Positions 18,144-28,977 of a stretch of DNA of 64,000 nt are shown here, in pieces (position 1 is the first letter of the stretch; each line of letters begins with the position of its first letter). The notes under the pieces were generated by a model that saw nothing but the letters and a program-made list of their open reading frames with translations, was not told the DNA's origin and made no database searches. Origin of the DNA: Microcaldota archaeon. Lineage in GTDB: Archaea > Micrarchaeota > Micrarchaeia > Micrarchaeales > CABMGC01. The DNA lies in the NCBI GenBank assembly GCA_027334165.1, contig DAHWXM010000019.1, forward strand, positions 1 through 64,000. The letters are read 5' to 3'. The translations under genes and the position numbers were made by a program.

Positions 18144-19409
18144 ATGGTGGAAGAATTAGATCCGTTCAAGATAGCGCAGAAGCAGCTCGATGATGCGGCA
18201 GCGATAATGTCGCTGGACAAGCAGGCGCTCGCAATATTGCGTGAGCCAAAAAGGGTTGTCACCGTCAACATACCGGTGAGAATGAGTGATGGCACCACTG
18301 AGACATTCACTGGATTCCGTGTGATGTACAACGATGCAAGAGGGCCGGGCAAGGGAGGCATACGTTTCCATCCTGAAGAAAACGTCAGCACGGTCAAGGC
18401 ACTTGCTGCATGGATGACATGGAAGACGGCACTGGCGGACATACCTTTCGGAGGGGGCAAGGGCGGTGTCATATGTGACACTAAGAAGATGGATGCATTC
18501 GAACTGGAAAATCTCTCCAGGAGCTACGTCAGGGCACTTGCAGAAGTTGTAGGGCCCAAGAAGGATGTGCCCGCACCTGACGTCTACACAACGCCGCAAA
18601 TAATGGCGTGGATGATGGACGAGTATAACAAGCTCGCTGGCGGAAGCGAGCCCGGATTCATAACTGGAAAGCCGGTCGAGATAGGCGGCTCCCAGGGAAG
18701 ATTCGACTCCACAGCAATGGGGGGGATGTACATACTAAGGAACGCAGCCAAAATGGCGAAGATGGATCTTAAGAAGGCAAGAGTTGCGATACAGGGCTTT
18801 GGAAACGCGGGCAAATTCGCCTTCGACATAGCAAACACTATGCTTGGCGCGAATGTGGTGGCCATAAGTGATTCGAAGGGGGGGGTATACTCAGAAAAGG
18901 GCCTGGACTATGACAAGTTGAGCGCGGCGAAGGAGCAGACCGGCACAGTGCAGGGTTACAAAGGCACTGAAGACGTCAGCAACGAGGATCTTCTTGAGCT
19001 TGACGTAGACGTATTGATACCGGCCGCAATAGAAAATCAGATCACCGGAAAGAACGCGGACAGGATAAACGCAAAGATGGTGCTCGAACTCGCAAACGGC
19101 CCGGTCACCCCGGATGCGGACAAGATCCTGTTTGAGAAGGGTATACTAGACCTGCCGGACTTCCTTGTGAACTCGGGAGGCGTGATAGTGTCTTACTTTG
19201 AGTGGGTCCAAAACAACTCCGGAGAGTATTGGACAGAGGATAGCGTTTACAAGAAACTAGACGGCATAGTTACCAAATCCTTCAATGATATGGTTGCCAT
19301 GCAGAAGGAATACAAGGAAAAGGGAAAGAAGATAACTCCGAGGCAGGCGGCGTACATAATAGCCGTTGATAGGGTCGCAAAGGCCATGAAGCTTAGGGGA
19401 TGGTACTAA
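18144..19409 (+). CDS. gdhA: Glutamate dehydrogenase
   Basis: [42 protein letters not shown]. Confidence 0.96.
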   Translation: MVEELDPFKIAQKQLDDAAAIMSLDKQALAILREPKRVVTVNIPVRMSDGTTETFTGFRVMYNDARGPGKGGIRFHPEENVSTVKALAAWMTWKTALADIPFGGGKGGVICDTKKMDAFELENLSRSYVRALAEVVGPKKDVPAPDVYTTPQIMAWMMDEYNKLAGGSEPGFITGKPVEIGGSQGRFDSTAMGGMYILRNAAKMAKMDLKKARVAIQGFGNAGKFAFDIANTMLGANVVAISDSKGGVYSEKGLDYDKLSAAKEQTGTVQGYKGTEDVSNEDLLELDVDVLIPAAIENQITGKNADRINAKMVLELANGPVTPDADKILFEKGILDLPDFLVNSGGVIVSYFEWVQNNSGEYWTEDSVYKKLDGIVTKSFNDMVAMQKEYKEKGKKITPRQAAYIIAVDRVAKAMKLRGWY

Positions 19410-21145
19410 CGCTGAAGGCCGATCTGCTGTAGCAGTTCGGCACAGTTTAGCGTGTTTACCACATCCTGCTTGCGCAGCCAACCTCTCCGTGCAGTGCCTA
19501 CGCCATAGCGCAGCAGTTGTAGGTGCTGCGTGTTGTGCGAGTCGGTATCTATGGAAAAGCGCAGCTTGTACGCTCTGGCACGTAGTATGTTCTCGTCGTT
19601 AAGGTCAAGCCGGTTAGGAAAGGAGTTTATCTCCATGATTACGCCGTTGCGTTCTGCTGCCTCGAAGACCTTCTCAAAATCGAAGGCTATCGGTGCCCTG
19701 CTGCCTATCAGGCGGTCGGTGGGATGCGCCCATATGCTCACAAGCCCGGTATCGAAAGCACGCGTTATGCGCTCGGTCATTTCTTCTTTTGGCATGGCAA
19801 GGTACGTGTGCACGCTTGCTAGGGTGTAGTCCATCATGCGTATGGTCTCTTTGTTTAAGTCAAGACTTCCGTCTTTGAGTATGTCTATCTCCGCACTCTT
19901 CAGCAAACACAGCTTATCCAACTTCTTTGACGCCGCGTCTATGTGCTTCAGATGCTCACGGAACTTCGAATCAGTCATCCCGTGTGCGACGAATTCGCTC
20001 TTGGAATGATCACTTATGCCAAGGTATTCGTAACCCAGGGCCTCGGCGGCGGCGGCCATCTCCTCAACACTGTTCTGTCCATCGCTTGCCTTGGTGTGTG
20101 CATGCAGGTCGCCGCGAATTTCGCCAATAGATACTGGCGTTGGCAATTCCCCTCTGGCAGCGAGCTCCACCTCTCCGCGATTCTCGCGCATCTCCGGTTC
20201 CACATACTGAAGGCCAAGGCGCGCATATACGCCTTCTTCGTCATCACCGCACACCCTCTTACCGCGTCTGCTGAATAGGCCGTACTCGCTGAGTTTGTAT
20301 CCTTTCCTGATGGCTATTTGCCTTACCCTGACACCGTGATCCTTGCTTCCGGTGAAGTACTGCATCGCAGACCCGAAGCTCTCTTCTTCGACTATGCGCA
20401 TGTCACACGTGATTCCAAGGCTTAGCTGCACCGTGATCTTTGTAGGTCCGCTGACTATGACTTTAGTAACCCCGTCCATAGTGGGTACGAATTTCTGCAA
20501 GTCGCCGGCCCCGTGCGATACGATGAGTATGTCTATGTCGCCTATTGTTTCACGCATGCGCCTTAGGGAACCGGCTATCTCTACCCGTTTTGCCAGACCT
20601 GATGAGAGCAGTATTCCGCGGAGCCTTTCGGCCTCGGGAAGCACGGTACCGAGAAGCATGCGGCCGCTAGAGCCTTTGTACAATTCTAGGCTGGTGCGTA
20701 TGGTATCTTCGCTTTTCTTTCCGAACCGAGGTAAATTGGTTATCCTGTGCGCCTCGACGGCTGCCTGCAGGTCCGCAACGTTCCGCACCTTGAGTGCTTT
20801 GTAGAGTTGCACTATTCGCTTGGAGCCCATACCCTGAAGCTTGGTGAGCTCGGTGAAGTCTATCGGGTATTTTTTCTTCAGCTGGTCGTGCTTCTTAATC
20901 TTCCCGGTAGTGATGAATTCGGCTATCCTATCGGCAAGACCCTTGCCTATTCCTGGCAACCCCATGAGGGCATCTGTGCCACCCTTCCGGTACAGTTCGG
21001 CAACGTCCTTCTGCATGGTACCGATGGTCAGAGCAGCCCGCCTGTAAGCGCGTATCTCAAACTTGTGTGACGCTTCGCCATTGCCGTCTATCTCAAGCAT
21101 GTCGGCAATTTCCTCGAACAGGGTGCTAATCTCCTCATTCTGCAT
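19406..21145 (-). CDS. polX: Family X DNA polymerase with C-terminal PHP domain
   Basis: HhH motifs plus [17 protein letters not shown] pol X active site and [19 protein letters not shown] motif. Confidence 0.93.
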   Translation of the reverse strand: MQNEEISTLFEEIADMLEIDGNGEASHKFEIRAYRRAALTIGTMQKDVAELYRKGGTDALMGLPGIGKGLADRIAEFITTGKIKKHDQLKKKYPIDFTELTKLQGMGSKRIVQLYKALKVRNVADLQAAVEAHRITNLPRFGKKSEDTIRTSLELYKGSSGRMLLGTVLPEAERLRGILLSSGLAKRVEIAGSLRRMRETIGDIDILIVSHGAGDLQKFVPTMDGVTKVIVSGPTKITVQLSLGITCDMRIVEEESFGSAMQYFTGSKDHGVRVRQIAIRKGYKLSEYGLFSRRGKRVCGDDEEGVYARLGLQYVEPEMRENRGEVELAARGELPTPVSIGEIRGDLHAHTKASDGQNSVEEMAAAAEALGYEYLGISDHSKSEFVAHGMTDSKFREHLKHIDAASKKLDKLCLLKSAEIDILKDGSLDLNKETIRMMDYTLASVHTYLAMPKEEMTERITRAFDTGLVSIWAHPTDRLIGSRAPIAFDFEKVFEAAERNGVIMEINSFPNRLDLNDENILRARAYKLRFSIDTDSHNTQHLQLLRYGVGTARRGWLRKQDVVNTLNCAELLQQIGLQR

Positions 21146-21275
21146 GTTGATTAACAGATACTGCAACATTCATAAACATTCCATGCTTCCGGAAGATCGC
21201 TGCGCGAATGCCAAGCGGTTTCTCACAAACCGTATATAAATGTTTTTTCCTATTGTTAATAAGCGTGGTGTGAAG

Positions 21276-21758
21276 ATGGGTGTGGAGAGTTATCTAGATG
21301 AGAAGGACTTTGCAAAGAAACTGATAGTAGACAACAAGTACATGGTCGTTGCAACCTCCAATCCGGAGTCAAAACCGTGGGCGGCGCCGGTCCTGTACGT
21401 GTACGACGAATCGTATGCCTTCTATTTCCTTTCGGCGATAGATTCTTTGCATGCAAAGAACATACTTGGCAATCCGCAAGTTTGCCTATCTATATTTAAC
21501 TCGGAGCAGCCGATAGGGAAATCCGATGGAATTCAGATAGAGGCCCTTGCGCACGTCGTTGATAAGACGGCAATAGAAGGCGTAATAAACATCTACTGCA
21601 GGAAGCTCTTCCCGGAATCCAACGTGCCTCCCTTGAAGCGATACCGGCCGGAAGACTATCTAGAGCCATCGGAATTCAGATTTTTCGTCGTAAAGCCAAC
21701 CAAGGTTTATGTTACGGATGGATTGGAGAGGCGCGTGGAAGTGGATCTGTCTGAGTGA
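21276..21758 (+). CDS. Pyridoxamine 5'-phosphate oxidase-like FMN-binding split-barrel protein
   Basis: VVATSNPESKPWAAPVLYVYDESYAFYFLSAIDSLHAKNILGNPQVCLSIF. Confidence 0.8.
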   Translation: MGVESYLDEKDFAKKLIVDNKYMVVATSNPESKPWAAPVLYVYDESYAFYFLSAIDSLHAKNILGNPQVCLSIFNSEQPIGKSDGIQIEALAHVVDKTAIEGVINIYCRKLFPESNVPPLKRYRPEDYLEPSEFRFFVVKPTKVYVTDGLERRVEVDLSE

Positions 21759-21846
21759 AATCCCGATCGGACTATGTCGCCAAAGTGCAGATTCCGAGGA
21801 CGAAAGGTATTTATCATAATATTGTCAAACTTAAATTGGTGTAGCC

Positions 21847-22884
21847 ATGTATGATTCCATTGTTTCTCAGAACCAGAGCATGAATGCTGAATATGAAATG
21901 TTCAAGCCAAGGATAGCCGTTGTTGGTGTAGGTGGCGGAGGCAACAACACGGTGCACAGGCTCAGCAGCATGGACATAAAGGGGGCAGCGCTGTTTGCTT
22001 TCAACACCGACGGCAAGCAGCTCGGCATGCTTGGTCCGACCATAACTAAGCTCATGCTGGGCAGACAGATAACCCACGGACTCGGTGCGGGCGGATATCC
22101 GGAAGTTGGGGAGAAGGCTGCGGAATTGTCCAGGACGGATATAGAACTCCTAGTGCGCGATACGAACCTTACCTTTCTGACAGCAGGAATGGGTGGAGGG
22201 ACTGGCACAGGTGCCGCACCGATAGTCGCAAGAGTCGTTAAGGAGAGCGGCTCAATTGTGGTAGGCATAGTTACAATACCTTTCGCTCTTGAAAGGGTCA
22301 GACTCGAGACGGCAAAGAGAGGGATAGAGAGGCTAAGGCAGAACATAGACACGCTCATAGTCATAGACAACCAGAAGCTCGTACAGCTTTACCCGAATCT
22401 CCCGATAGAAAAAACGTTCGCTCTCGCAGACGAGATAACCGCAAAGGCCGTTAAGGGGATAACCGAGGCCATAACGCAGCCGAGCCTGATAAATACCGAT
22501 TTTGCTGATGTAAGGACGATAATGTCGGCAGGTGGCTTGGCCATGATAAGCGTAGGCACTGGCCAGGGCCCGAACAAGGTCGAGGAGGTCGTTACGAATA
22601 CACTGAAGAACAAACTTCTTGACGTTGATTACAGGAACGCGACAGGCATACTGCTGCACATAACAGGGGGGCCAGATATGACACTCGGAGATGCCAACTT
22701 GATAGGGTCGAAGCTTACCGAAAGCGCATCGCCCAATGCAAACGTCATCTGGGGCGCAAGACTTGACCCCAACTACACAGGAAGGGTAGAGGTCATCGCC
22801 ATATTCACAGGAGTCTCAGGAGGATCCGTACTTGGCAACAACAAGTCTGAACCGGAGGATGAGACAGGGCTATTCCAAATATGA
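21847..22884 (+). CDS. ftsZ: Cell division protein FtsZ (paralog 2)
   Basis: GMGGGTGTGAAPIVARVVKE tubulin signature; N-terminal VGVGGGGNNTVHRL. Confidence 0.94.
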   Translation: MYDSIVSQNQSMNAEYEMFKPRIAVVGVGGGGNNTVHRLSSMDIKGAALFAFNTDGKQLGMLGPTITKLMLGRQITHGLGAGGYPEVGEKAAELSRTDIELLVRDTNLTFLTAGMGGGTGTGAAPIVARVVKESGSIVVGIVTIPFALERVRLETAKRGIERLRQNIDTLIVIDNQKLVQLYPNLPIEKTFALADEITAKAVKGITEAITQPSLINTDFADVRTIMSAGGLAMISVGTGQGPNKVEEVVTNTLKNKLLDVDYRNATGILLHITGGPDMTLGDANLIGSKLTESASPNANVIWGARLDPNYTGRVEVIAIFTGVSGGSVLGNNKSEPEDETGLFQI

Positions 22885-22908
22885 ACGCCTTGGTTTTACT
22901 AGGATTGG

Positions 22909-25215
22909 TCATAGCTCCTCTATGACCGCTTCCTTATTCTCGTCTTTGTTCCTGTTGAGCAAATAAACTTTTGAGTTATAAGCTTTCTTGAGAAGCGGAT
23001 CATGCGTTATGATGAATGTTTGCTCGACTATCCGAGGCAGGGTCTCATTGAACATTTTTACAAATTTCTCCAACCCGCGCTGATCTATGTTGTGCGTAGG
23101 CTCGTCTAGGATGAGCAGGCCCAAGCCAGGCGCCAGCACCAACGAGAAGGCCACGCGCATGGCGAGACACGCGATGCTCCTCTCACCCCCGCTCGCTATC
23201 GCATCCACGTCGTTCCACGCGGTATTTCCAGAGGCATTGGTAAGTACCTTTAGCACATAGTCGTCAGAATCGGCCTCTAGTTTCACGCTTGTGTAGTCGC
23301 TATACGGATATATCTCCGGCCATACATCATGCATTATGGAATTTATAGAGTCTATGAGTCTTGACCTGAGCAACGCCTGCGTTTCCTGCAAGGACGTCTT
23401 GAATTTTGTCATGTTTGCGGCTACGCTGCGCTTGGTTTTTATATCGTCGTATATGCGTTCGACCTTGGAGATTTCAGTCTTTTTCCCAGTGATCTGTTCT
23501 TCGATATCGGCCACGTACTTTCTGTTAGCAGATGCGTCTGCCGAAAGTCGGCTGTGCTCCGATACTGTCCGCGTGAGTGCCTCCTGTAGTGCATATAGTT
23601 TCGCCTCGTCCACGTTTATAGTTGCGGAAAGTTTGACATTCGCTTCCAGGGCGGAGGAGAGCTGGAACACCTCTCGAACATAACCATCACGACGATCCAC
23701 GGCCTCAAGTTTCGAAGCCAGCATCCCGAGTGACGCAGTAGAATCGTCAACAACAGCAACTGCGCCATCGTAAAGCGACTTCTGTGCCTTCAGTCCCTCC
23801 TCGGCCATGAGCATCGTGTCTTTCAGCTGTGCGATTCTTTGGGAAGGGTCATTGTATTCGTGAACCTTTTCCTCCAATAGGGCAAGCTTACGGAGCTGCA
23901 CTTCTGAAGCCTTAATCCTACCCTTATACTCAGCATCAGCCTTGGCTAATTGCGCTATGCGATCCGCCAATAACAGGATTGCGTGTTTCTTCTCGGCTAT
24001 GAGCTTCTGCCGCATATCCTCCCCAAGTTCCCTTTCGCATATAGGACACTTCTGCGTGTGTCGTTCGAGTTCCGAAATCCATCGCACGTACTCGTTCCTT
24101 GTTGCAATGCATTCGGCAGTCTCCTTCATATTGGAATCTATTAACGCATTGGCGTCTGAGAGGGATGTCTCTATCGATTTACGATCATATTGTGACAGTT
24201 CTTTCAGCATCCTCGAATTCTCCTCGACTCTTTTCGAGTGCTCTGAAATTTCGGCTGACGCCCGTGCGTACTGTCCCTGAAGCTCACGCTCCCTCGCCTT
24301 GATCGAAATCACTTCAGCTTTTGCCTTCTCGATGGCGCCCTTTAGAGCCGTGATGCCCTTTTCTAGTTCTGCGCGTGACGGGTGGCCAGCCGCATTTATC
24401 TTGTCTATCTCCTTTGAAAGAACGTCAATCCTGTTGCGTTGCGCGACTATCTCCTTATCGAGCCGCACCTTTTCCTGGTACTTATGTTTCATGGCACCGA
24501 GTTTCGCCTCTGCTTCGGCAACGAGCGACGATCTTGCAGCCAATTCCGAGTCTATCCTCTTTTGTTCAGATGCGAGCCTTTGCATTTCAGACCCCATGTC
24601 TGATAACTGTTGCTTTAATCCAGGGATATCGAAGTTTGCAGCCGTCTTCTCATTGTCGGTTATGAGGTCCTTCAACTTATTTATGATTGCTGATGAATTC
24701 TCCTGTGCCGTGGAAAACCGATCAAGGCCCAGGAGCTCGTCGATCTGTCGCTTCCGGTCTGATGCGCGCAGCTTGAGGAAGTAATCGAGATCGTTCTGCT
24801 CCGAGTAGATTGCTTTAGAGAACAGGTCATAGTCTATCTTAAGTGCTTTCTCTATCTCTTCATTTACCCTCTGCGGCTGCGACTGAACGTACGCGCCATC
24901 CTTCTCGAGGGTAGCCTTGGGTGCGCCAATCTTGCTGACCTGCCTGGTCACCACGTAACTGGAACCGCCAGAGTCAAAGGATAATTTTACAACCGCGGTG
25001 TCAGTTTCCTCAGGCCTATTGCGTATGATGCCAGCTATGCCAACCTTTCTGTGCTGCACCGCTGGGAAGGTGCCGAATAGCCCAAAGGATATGGCGTCCA
25101 GGATCGAACTTTTACCGGCCCCCATCTGCCCTATTATTATGTTGGTGCCCTTTGTGAACGTCAGCGTACTGTTTCCGTGAACCTTCCAGTTCCTCAATTC
25201 TATGCTTCTTAACAT
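22909..25215 (-). CDS. rad50: DNA double-strand break repair ATPase Rad50
   Basis: Walker A GQMGAGKSSILDAI, zinc hook CPICERELG, signature GGERSIACLAMRVAFSL, Walker B LLILDEPT. Confidence 0.93.
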   Translation of the reverse strand: MLRSIELRNWKVHGNSTLTFTKGTNIIIGQMGAGKSSILDAISFGLFGTFPAVQHRKVGIAGIIRNRPEETDTAVVKLSFDSGGSSYVVTRQVSKIGAPKATLEKDGAYVQSQPQRVNEEIEKALKIDYDLFSKAIYSEQNDLDYFLKLRASDRKRQIDELLGLDRFSTAQENSSAIINKLKDLITDNEKTAANFDIPGLKQQLSDMGSEMQRLASEQKRIDSELAARSSLVAEAEAKLGAMKHKYQEKVRLDKEIVAQRNRIDVLSKEIDKINAAGHPSRAELEKGITALKGAIEKAKAEVISIKARERELQGQYARASAEISEHSKRVEENSRMLKELSQYDRKSIETSLSDANALIDSNMKETAECIATRNEYVRWISELERHTQKCPICERELGEDMRQKLIAEKKHAILLLADRIAQLAKADAEYKGRIKASEVQLRKLALLEEKVHEYNDPSQRIAQLKDTMLMAEEGLKAQKSLYDGAVAVVDDSTASLGMLASKLEAVDRRDGYVREVFQLSSALEANVKLSATINVDEAKLYALQEALTRTVSEHSRLSADASANRKYVADIEEQITGKKTEISKVERIYDDIKTKRSVAANMTKFKTSLQETQALLRSRLIDSINSIMHDVWPEIYPYSDYTSVKLEADSDDYVLKVLTNASGNTAWNDVDAIASGGERSIACLAMRVAFSLVLAPGLGLLILDEPTHNIDQRGLEKFVKMFNETLPRIVEQTFIITHDPLLKKAYNSKVYLLNRNKDENKEAVIEEL

Positions 25216-25306
25216 TGGCACACCTTGCCGAAGCTGACGCTGTAGGAATAAATGCACCGAACGTATTTATAGTTACCAGGAAGAACCTAGTATGCCAGTG
25301 ACCGGA

Positions 25307-25555
25307 TCAGAGAAGGCTTTCATCCTCCACTTCCACTTCGGTAACTCCGCCTATCTTCCTGAGTCCATCCTCTAACGCTGTGCTTCCTTCACTGTCCTCG
25401 TGAACGAACATAACTTTCAGCACCTTTATGCCGAATGCCACCTCGTCCGTTTGGACAGCCTTAGGGTTGAGGGTCTTCCTTATGCTATCGGAAACCTCCT
25501 GCTCCTTGCCGCTCTCTACGTAGACCTTGAATACTGTTGCGACACTGCTCATCAT
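25307..25555 (-). CDS. Translation elongation factor 1-beta (archaeal)
   Basis: 82 aa: VATVFKVYVESGKEQEVSDSIRKTLNPKAVQTDEVAFGIKVLKVMFVHEDSEG...LRKIGGVTEVEVEDESLL. Confidence 0.88.
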   Translation of the reverse strand: MMSSVATVFKVYVESGKEQEVSDSIRKTLNPKAVQTDEVAFGIKVLKVMFVHEDSEGSTALEDGLRKIGGVTEVEVEDESLL

Positions 25556-25728
25556 GGTCCCTCAAAACCACACTTAGGACAGCGATACTTAGTGTGCGTC
25601 TTTCTGCACTCGTCGCATCGTATTATCACGTATTCGCCACATCGTGGGCAGTTAACATCAATGTACCTGCTGGTCAGCTTCCCACATGAAGAACAGACCT
25701 TGCCCGGAACTCCAGAAACATCGCTCAT
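25552..25728 (-). CDS. Small zinc-ribbon protein (aEF1B neighbour)
   Basis: CSSCGKL...CPRCGEYVIIRCDECRKTHTKYRCPKCGFEGP; 4-nt overlap with EF1-beta. Confidence 0.85.
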   Translation of the reverse strand: MSDVSGVPGKVCSSCGKLTSRYIDVNCPRCGEYVIIRCDECRKTHTKYRCPKCGFEGP

Positions 25729-25831
25729 TTGAACCATCCAGTAGAGATTGCATAAATTAGCAGATATCTTATAAACGCAAGGATATAAAAATATACTTGT
25801 CCATCGGACCGGTTGTCGGTAGGGCGATATT

Positions 25832-27112
25832 ATGTCAAGGATACTTCTAGATACGTACGGATGCACCCTCAATGGTGCCGACAGCGATATAATGCAGGCG
25901 GCGCTAGAAAGGGAAGGGCACAGTGTTTACAGAGGGGATGCCAATATAGCTGGTTCGTACGACTATGTGATAATAAACACATGCACGGTGAAAAAGCCGA
26001 CGGAACAGAAGATACTCAGCAGAATAGACAAGGCACGGCACATGGGTAAAAAACTCATCGTTGCGGGATGTATGGTTGGCGCAAACCGCGAAAAGGTGTT
26101 GAGGCATGCACCAGATTCCAGCATCTTGAACACGGGCAATGTGGGCAATGTGTCTGAAGTCATCGCATCCATTTCCGCAGGAAGAGATGCGAATGCTGTT
26201 ACGCGAGTGCTGCCGGACAAGGCAGGATTGTTAGTGGCAAGAGGAGGAACTGTAGCAAGGATACCGATAAGTGAGGGGTGCCTTAGTAATTGTTCTTTCT
26301 GCGAGACAAAATTTGCCAGGGGACCGTTGCACAGTTTTGATCACGCTGTAATAGTAAGGGCAGTAGGAAGGGCCGTTGAAGCAGGCGCGCGTGAGATAGA
26401 ATTGACTTCGCAGGATGTCGGGGCGTATGGAAGGGATACTGGAACGGACATAGCCGAACTCGCTTCTGCCGTATGCGACATAGATGGAGATTTCAAGGTA
26501 AGGATAGGGATGCTAAATCCGGAACACCTGCCCAGATACATGGATAGGCTGATAGATGCATTCGGAAGGGGCAAACTGTACAGGTTTGTGCACCTGCCGG
26601 TGCAGTCTGGCAGCGATGCGGTCCTGCGCAGCATGCGCAGGAGATACTCGGTGTCTGAATACAGCGCGATGGTCAGAGAGTTCCAATCTCGAATAGATGA
26701 CATCAGTGTGGCAACAGATATGATAGTCGGATACCCAACAGAGACGGAGACAGACTTCGTCAGGTCGGTTGAGCTCATAGAAGAACTCGGATTCAGCAGA
26801 ATCAACATATCGCGTTTTGGAGCCATGGATCACACCGATGCCGCAAGGCTACCAAAATTAGATGACAGGCTTGTCAAGGAGCGCGCTGCAAGAATGCACA
26901 GGATAGCCAGGATACATGAGATTAATGCGTTGGCTAAGATAATGGGAAAACGAGTGCGGGTGCTCGCCACCGAGATAAACCACGGCTCATTGCTAGGAAG
27001 GGACGACGCATACAGACAGATAGCGATAGAAGGGGAGAATGTGCAGCCTGGGCAGATCCTGACTGCGGAAGTCTATGCGAGCAGCCCGGTATGTTTAATA
27101 GCAAGAGCGTGA
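25832..27112 (+). CDS. tRNA N6-threonylcarbamoyladenosine methylthiotransferase (CDKAL1/MtaB-like radical SAM)
   Basis: YGCTLNGADSDIM; CLSNCSFCETKFARG; C-terminal TRAM region. Confidence 0.9.
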   Translation: MSRILLDTYGCTLNGADSDIMQAALEREGHSVYRGDANIAGSYDYVIINTCTVKKPTEQKILSRIDKARHMGKKLIVAGCMVGANREKVLRHAPDSSILNTGNVGNVSEVIASISAGRDANAVTRVLPDKAGLLVARGGTVARIPISEGCLSNCSFCETKFARGPLHSFDHAVIVRAVGRAVEAGAREIELTSQDVGAYGRDTGTDIAELASAVCDIDGDFKVRIGMLNPEHLPRYMDRLIDAFGRGKLYRFVHLPVQSGSDAVLRSMRRRYSVSEYSAMVREFQSRIDDISVATDMIVGYPTETETDFVRSVELIEELGFSRINISRFGAMDHTDAARLPKLDDRLVKERAARMHRIARIHEINALAKIMGKRVRVLATEINHGSLLGRDDAYRQIAIEGENVQPGQILTAEVYASSPVCLIARA

Positions 27113-27135
27113 GAATATCATCGAGGGTGTTCTGC

Positions 27136-27744
27136 ATGTTCATATATCCACAGATTTATAGGAGGCTTAAGCGTGGGCCGCAGGTCATACTGCCAAAGGA
27201 CATTGGGATACTAATGGCATACCTTGGCATCTGCAAGGAGGACGTCGGCATGGATGCGGGAAGTGGAAGCGGATGGCTAGCCGTCAGTCTGGGCAGAGTG
27301 TGTAAGAAAGTATACAGTTACGACGTGCGGGAGGATTTTAGCAAAATAGCTGCGCACAATGCCCGCCTGCTTGGTCTTGAAAACATCGAATTTAAGGTAG
27401 GTGATGTCACTAAGAAGATCCATGAGAAGGGACTTGATTTTGCCATACTGGACCTCCCTGATTCTGACAAGGCGCTTGCGAATGTGAAGAAGGCGTTGAA
27501 GGACAATGGAGGAGTAGCGGGTTACCTTCCACACATGGAACAGGTAAAAAAATTCGTGATGAGGCTCGACGCGCTTGGATTTACGGATGTGTACACGGTT
27601 GAGGTCATAGTGAGGGATATGCTAGTGCGGAAAGAGGGCGTGCGACCATCAACAAAAGGGATCTGGCATACGGCTTACCTAGTATTCGCAAGAAAAACGA
27701 CTGCACGGGTGGCCGGAACCGCGGGAATGCGTGATCCTAAATGA
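27136..27744 (+). CDS. tRNA (adenine-N1)-methyltransferase TrmI-like
   Basis: GPQVILPKDIGILMAYLGICKEDVGMDAGSGSGWLAVSLGRV. Confidence 0.82.
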   Translation: MFIYPQIYRRLKRGPQVILPKDIGILMAYLGICKEDVGMDAGSGSGWLAVSLGRVCKKVYSYDVREDFSKIAAHNARLLGLENIEFKVGDVTKKIHEKGLDFAILDLPDSDKALANVKKALKDNGGVAGYLPHMEQVKKFVMRLDALGFTDVYTVEVIVRDMLVRKEGVRPSTKGIWHTAYLVFARKTTARVAGTAGMRDPK

Positions 27745-28710
27745 CTACGTATCCTTTGGTATGAGAGCCATGCTCGCGAGCATTGATTCGAGCTGTATCC
27801 GGTCGTTAGCGCCCTCGACTATACGGAAGTTGTAATCACCTACCATGCTTATTATCCTAAGCTTTACCCTGTTGTCTATGTCTAGGTTCAGTGCCTCCCG
27901 GTAACACTGTATCAGTATGTCCTCCCCACTCATGCCCTGCGACAGTATAAGGGAGTTAAGCTCGGTTCTTGCCTTGACGAATTCGCCGGACAATGCATAC
28001 TTGAGCATTGATACGATCTCCTTTGGGCGGGCCCTGGCAGCTATCTCGTAGATTGCCGCCTCTGAAACCTTCTTCTCAGACACAGCGGTGCTCTGCATAA
28101 TGTTTGTTAGCTTCCTGAGATCGCCATCACTCACGTATATCAGCGCGGTTATTGCCTTCTCATCTATCTCAAGCCCCTCAGTAACGGCTATCCTCTTGAT
28201 GTACTCGCGCATTTCATCCTCTTTTAATGGCTTGAACCGGAGGACGACGCACCTGCTCTGTATTGGCTCGATTATCTTGCTGGCGTAATTTGCACTTAAT
28301 ATGAAGCGCGTGGATGAGGAGTACTTCTCCATTGTACGCCTCAACGCATGCTGCGCTTCCGAGGTAAGCGCATCGGCTTCGTCCAGAAATATTATCTTTA
28401 CTAAGCCATTAGACAGGGGAAGCGTGCGTGCAAATTCCTTTACCCTTCCGCGTATGACGTCTATTCCCCTTGCATCAGAAGCGTTCAGCTCCAGGAAAGC
28501 CGCATTAATGTCTTCGCCGTATAGTTCCTTGGCCATGGCTATTGCAGAGGTCGTCTTTCCCACCCCTGCCGGTCCGCCGAATATCATGCTTGGAAAGGTT
28601 TTTGCATTGACAAATTCCTTCAGCTTGTCCACTATTGCAGTCTGACCTATCACTTCGGATAGTCTTGCGGGCCGATACTTCTCCGTCCAAGGTTTTTCAG
28701 TAGCATCCAT
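27745..28710 (-). CDS. rfcS: Replication factor C small subunit
   Basis: PWTEKYRPARLSEVIGQ, Walker A GGPAGVGKTTSA, DEADAL, STRFILSANYASKIIEPIQSRC. Confidence 0.95.
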   Translation of the reverse strand: MDATEKPWTEKYRPARLSEVIGQTAIVDKLKEFVNAKTFPSMIFGGPAGVGKTTSAIAMAKELYGEDINAAFLELNASDARGIDVIRGRVKEFARTLPLSNGLVKIIFLDEADALTSEAQHALRRTMEKYSSSTRFILSANYASKIIEPIQSRCVVLRFKPLKEDEMREYIKRIAVTEGLEIDEKAITALIYVSDGDLRKLTNIMQSTAVSEKKVSEAAIYEIAARARPKEIVSMLKYALSGEFVKARTELNSLILSQGMSGEDILIQCYREALNLDIDNRVKLRIISMVGDYNFRIVEGANDRIQLESMLASMALIPKDT

Positions 28711-28977
28711 GTGATCAGCAATAAGTAGTAATATTGATTCGCTGGAAAAAGCTATAAAGTTATTCCACCCCTTCGCCGCGTGGGTTTGAACAAAAACGTG
28801 AATCTCTCGCCATTTGGTTTTGGATAAGGACGGGATGTGTATGCAGTTACATGCAGCAAGGCTGTCCCGTATTTAAATTCGTTTCATTTAATAGACTTGA
28901 TTATATGAGGGATACGCCGATTGTTGCGTCTTTCCTTTTCCGTTCCTTCCGTTGTCTAAGTTCAGGGGTCGATTTAA

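Noticed and set aside
28775-28800. tRNA T-loop-like TGTTCAAACCC on minus strand
   Set aside because: No T-stem pairing and no acceptor or anticodon arm around it.
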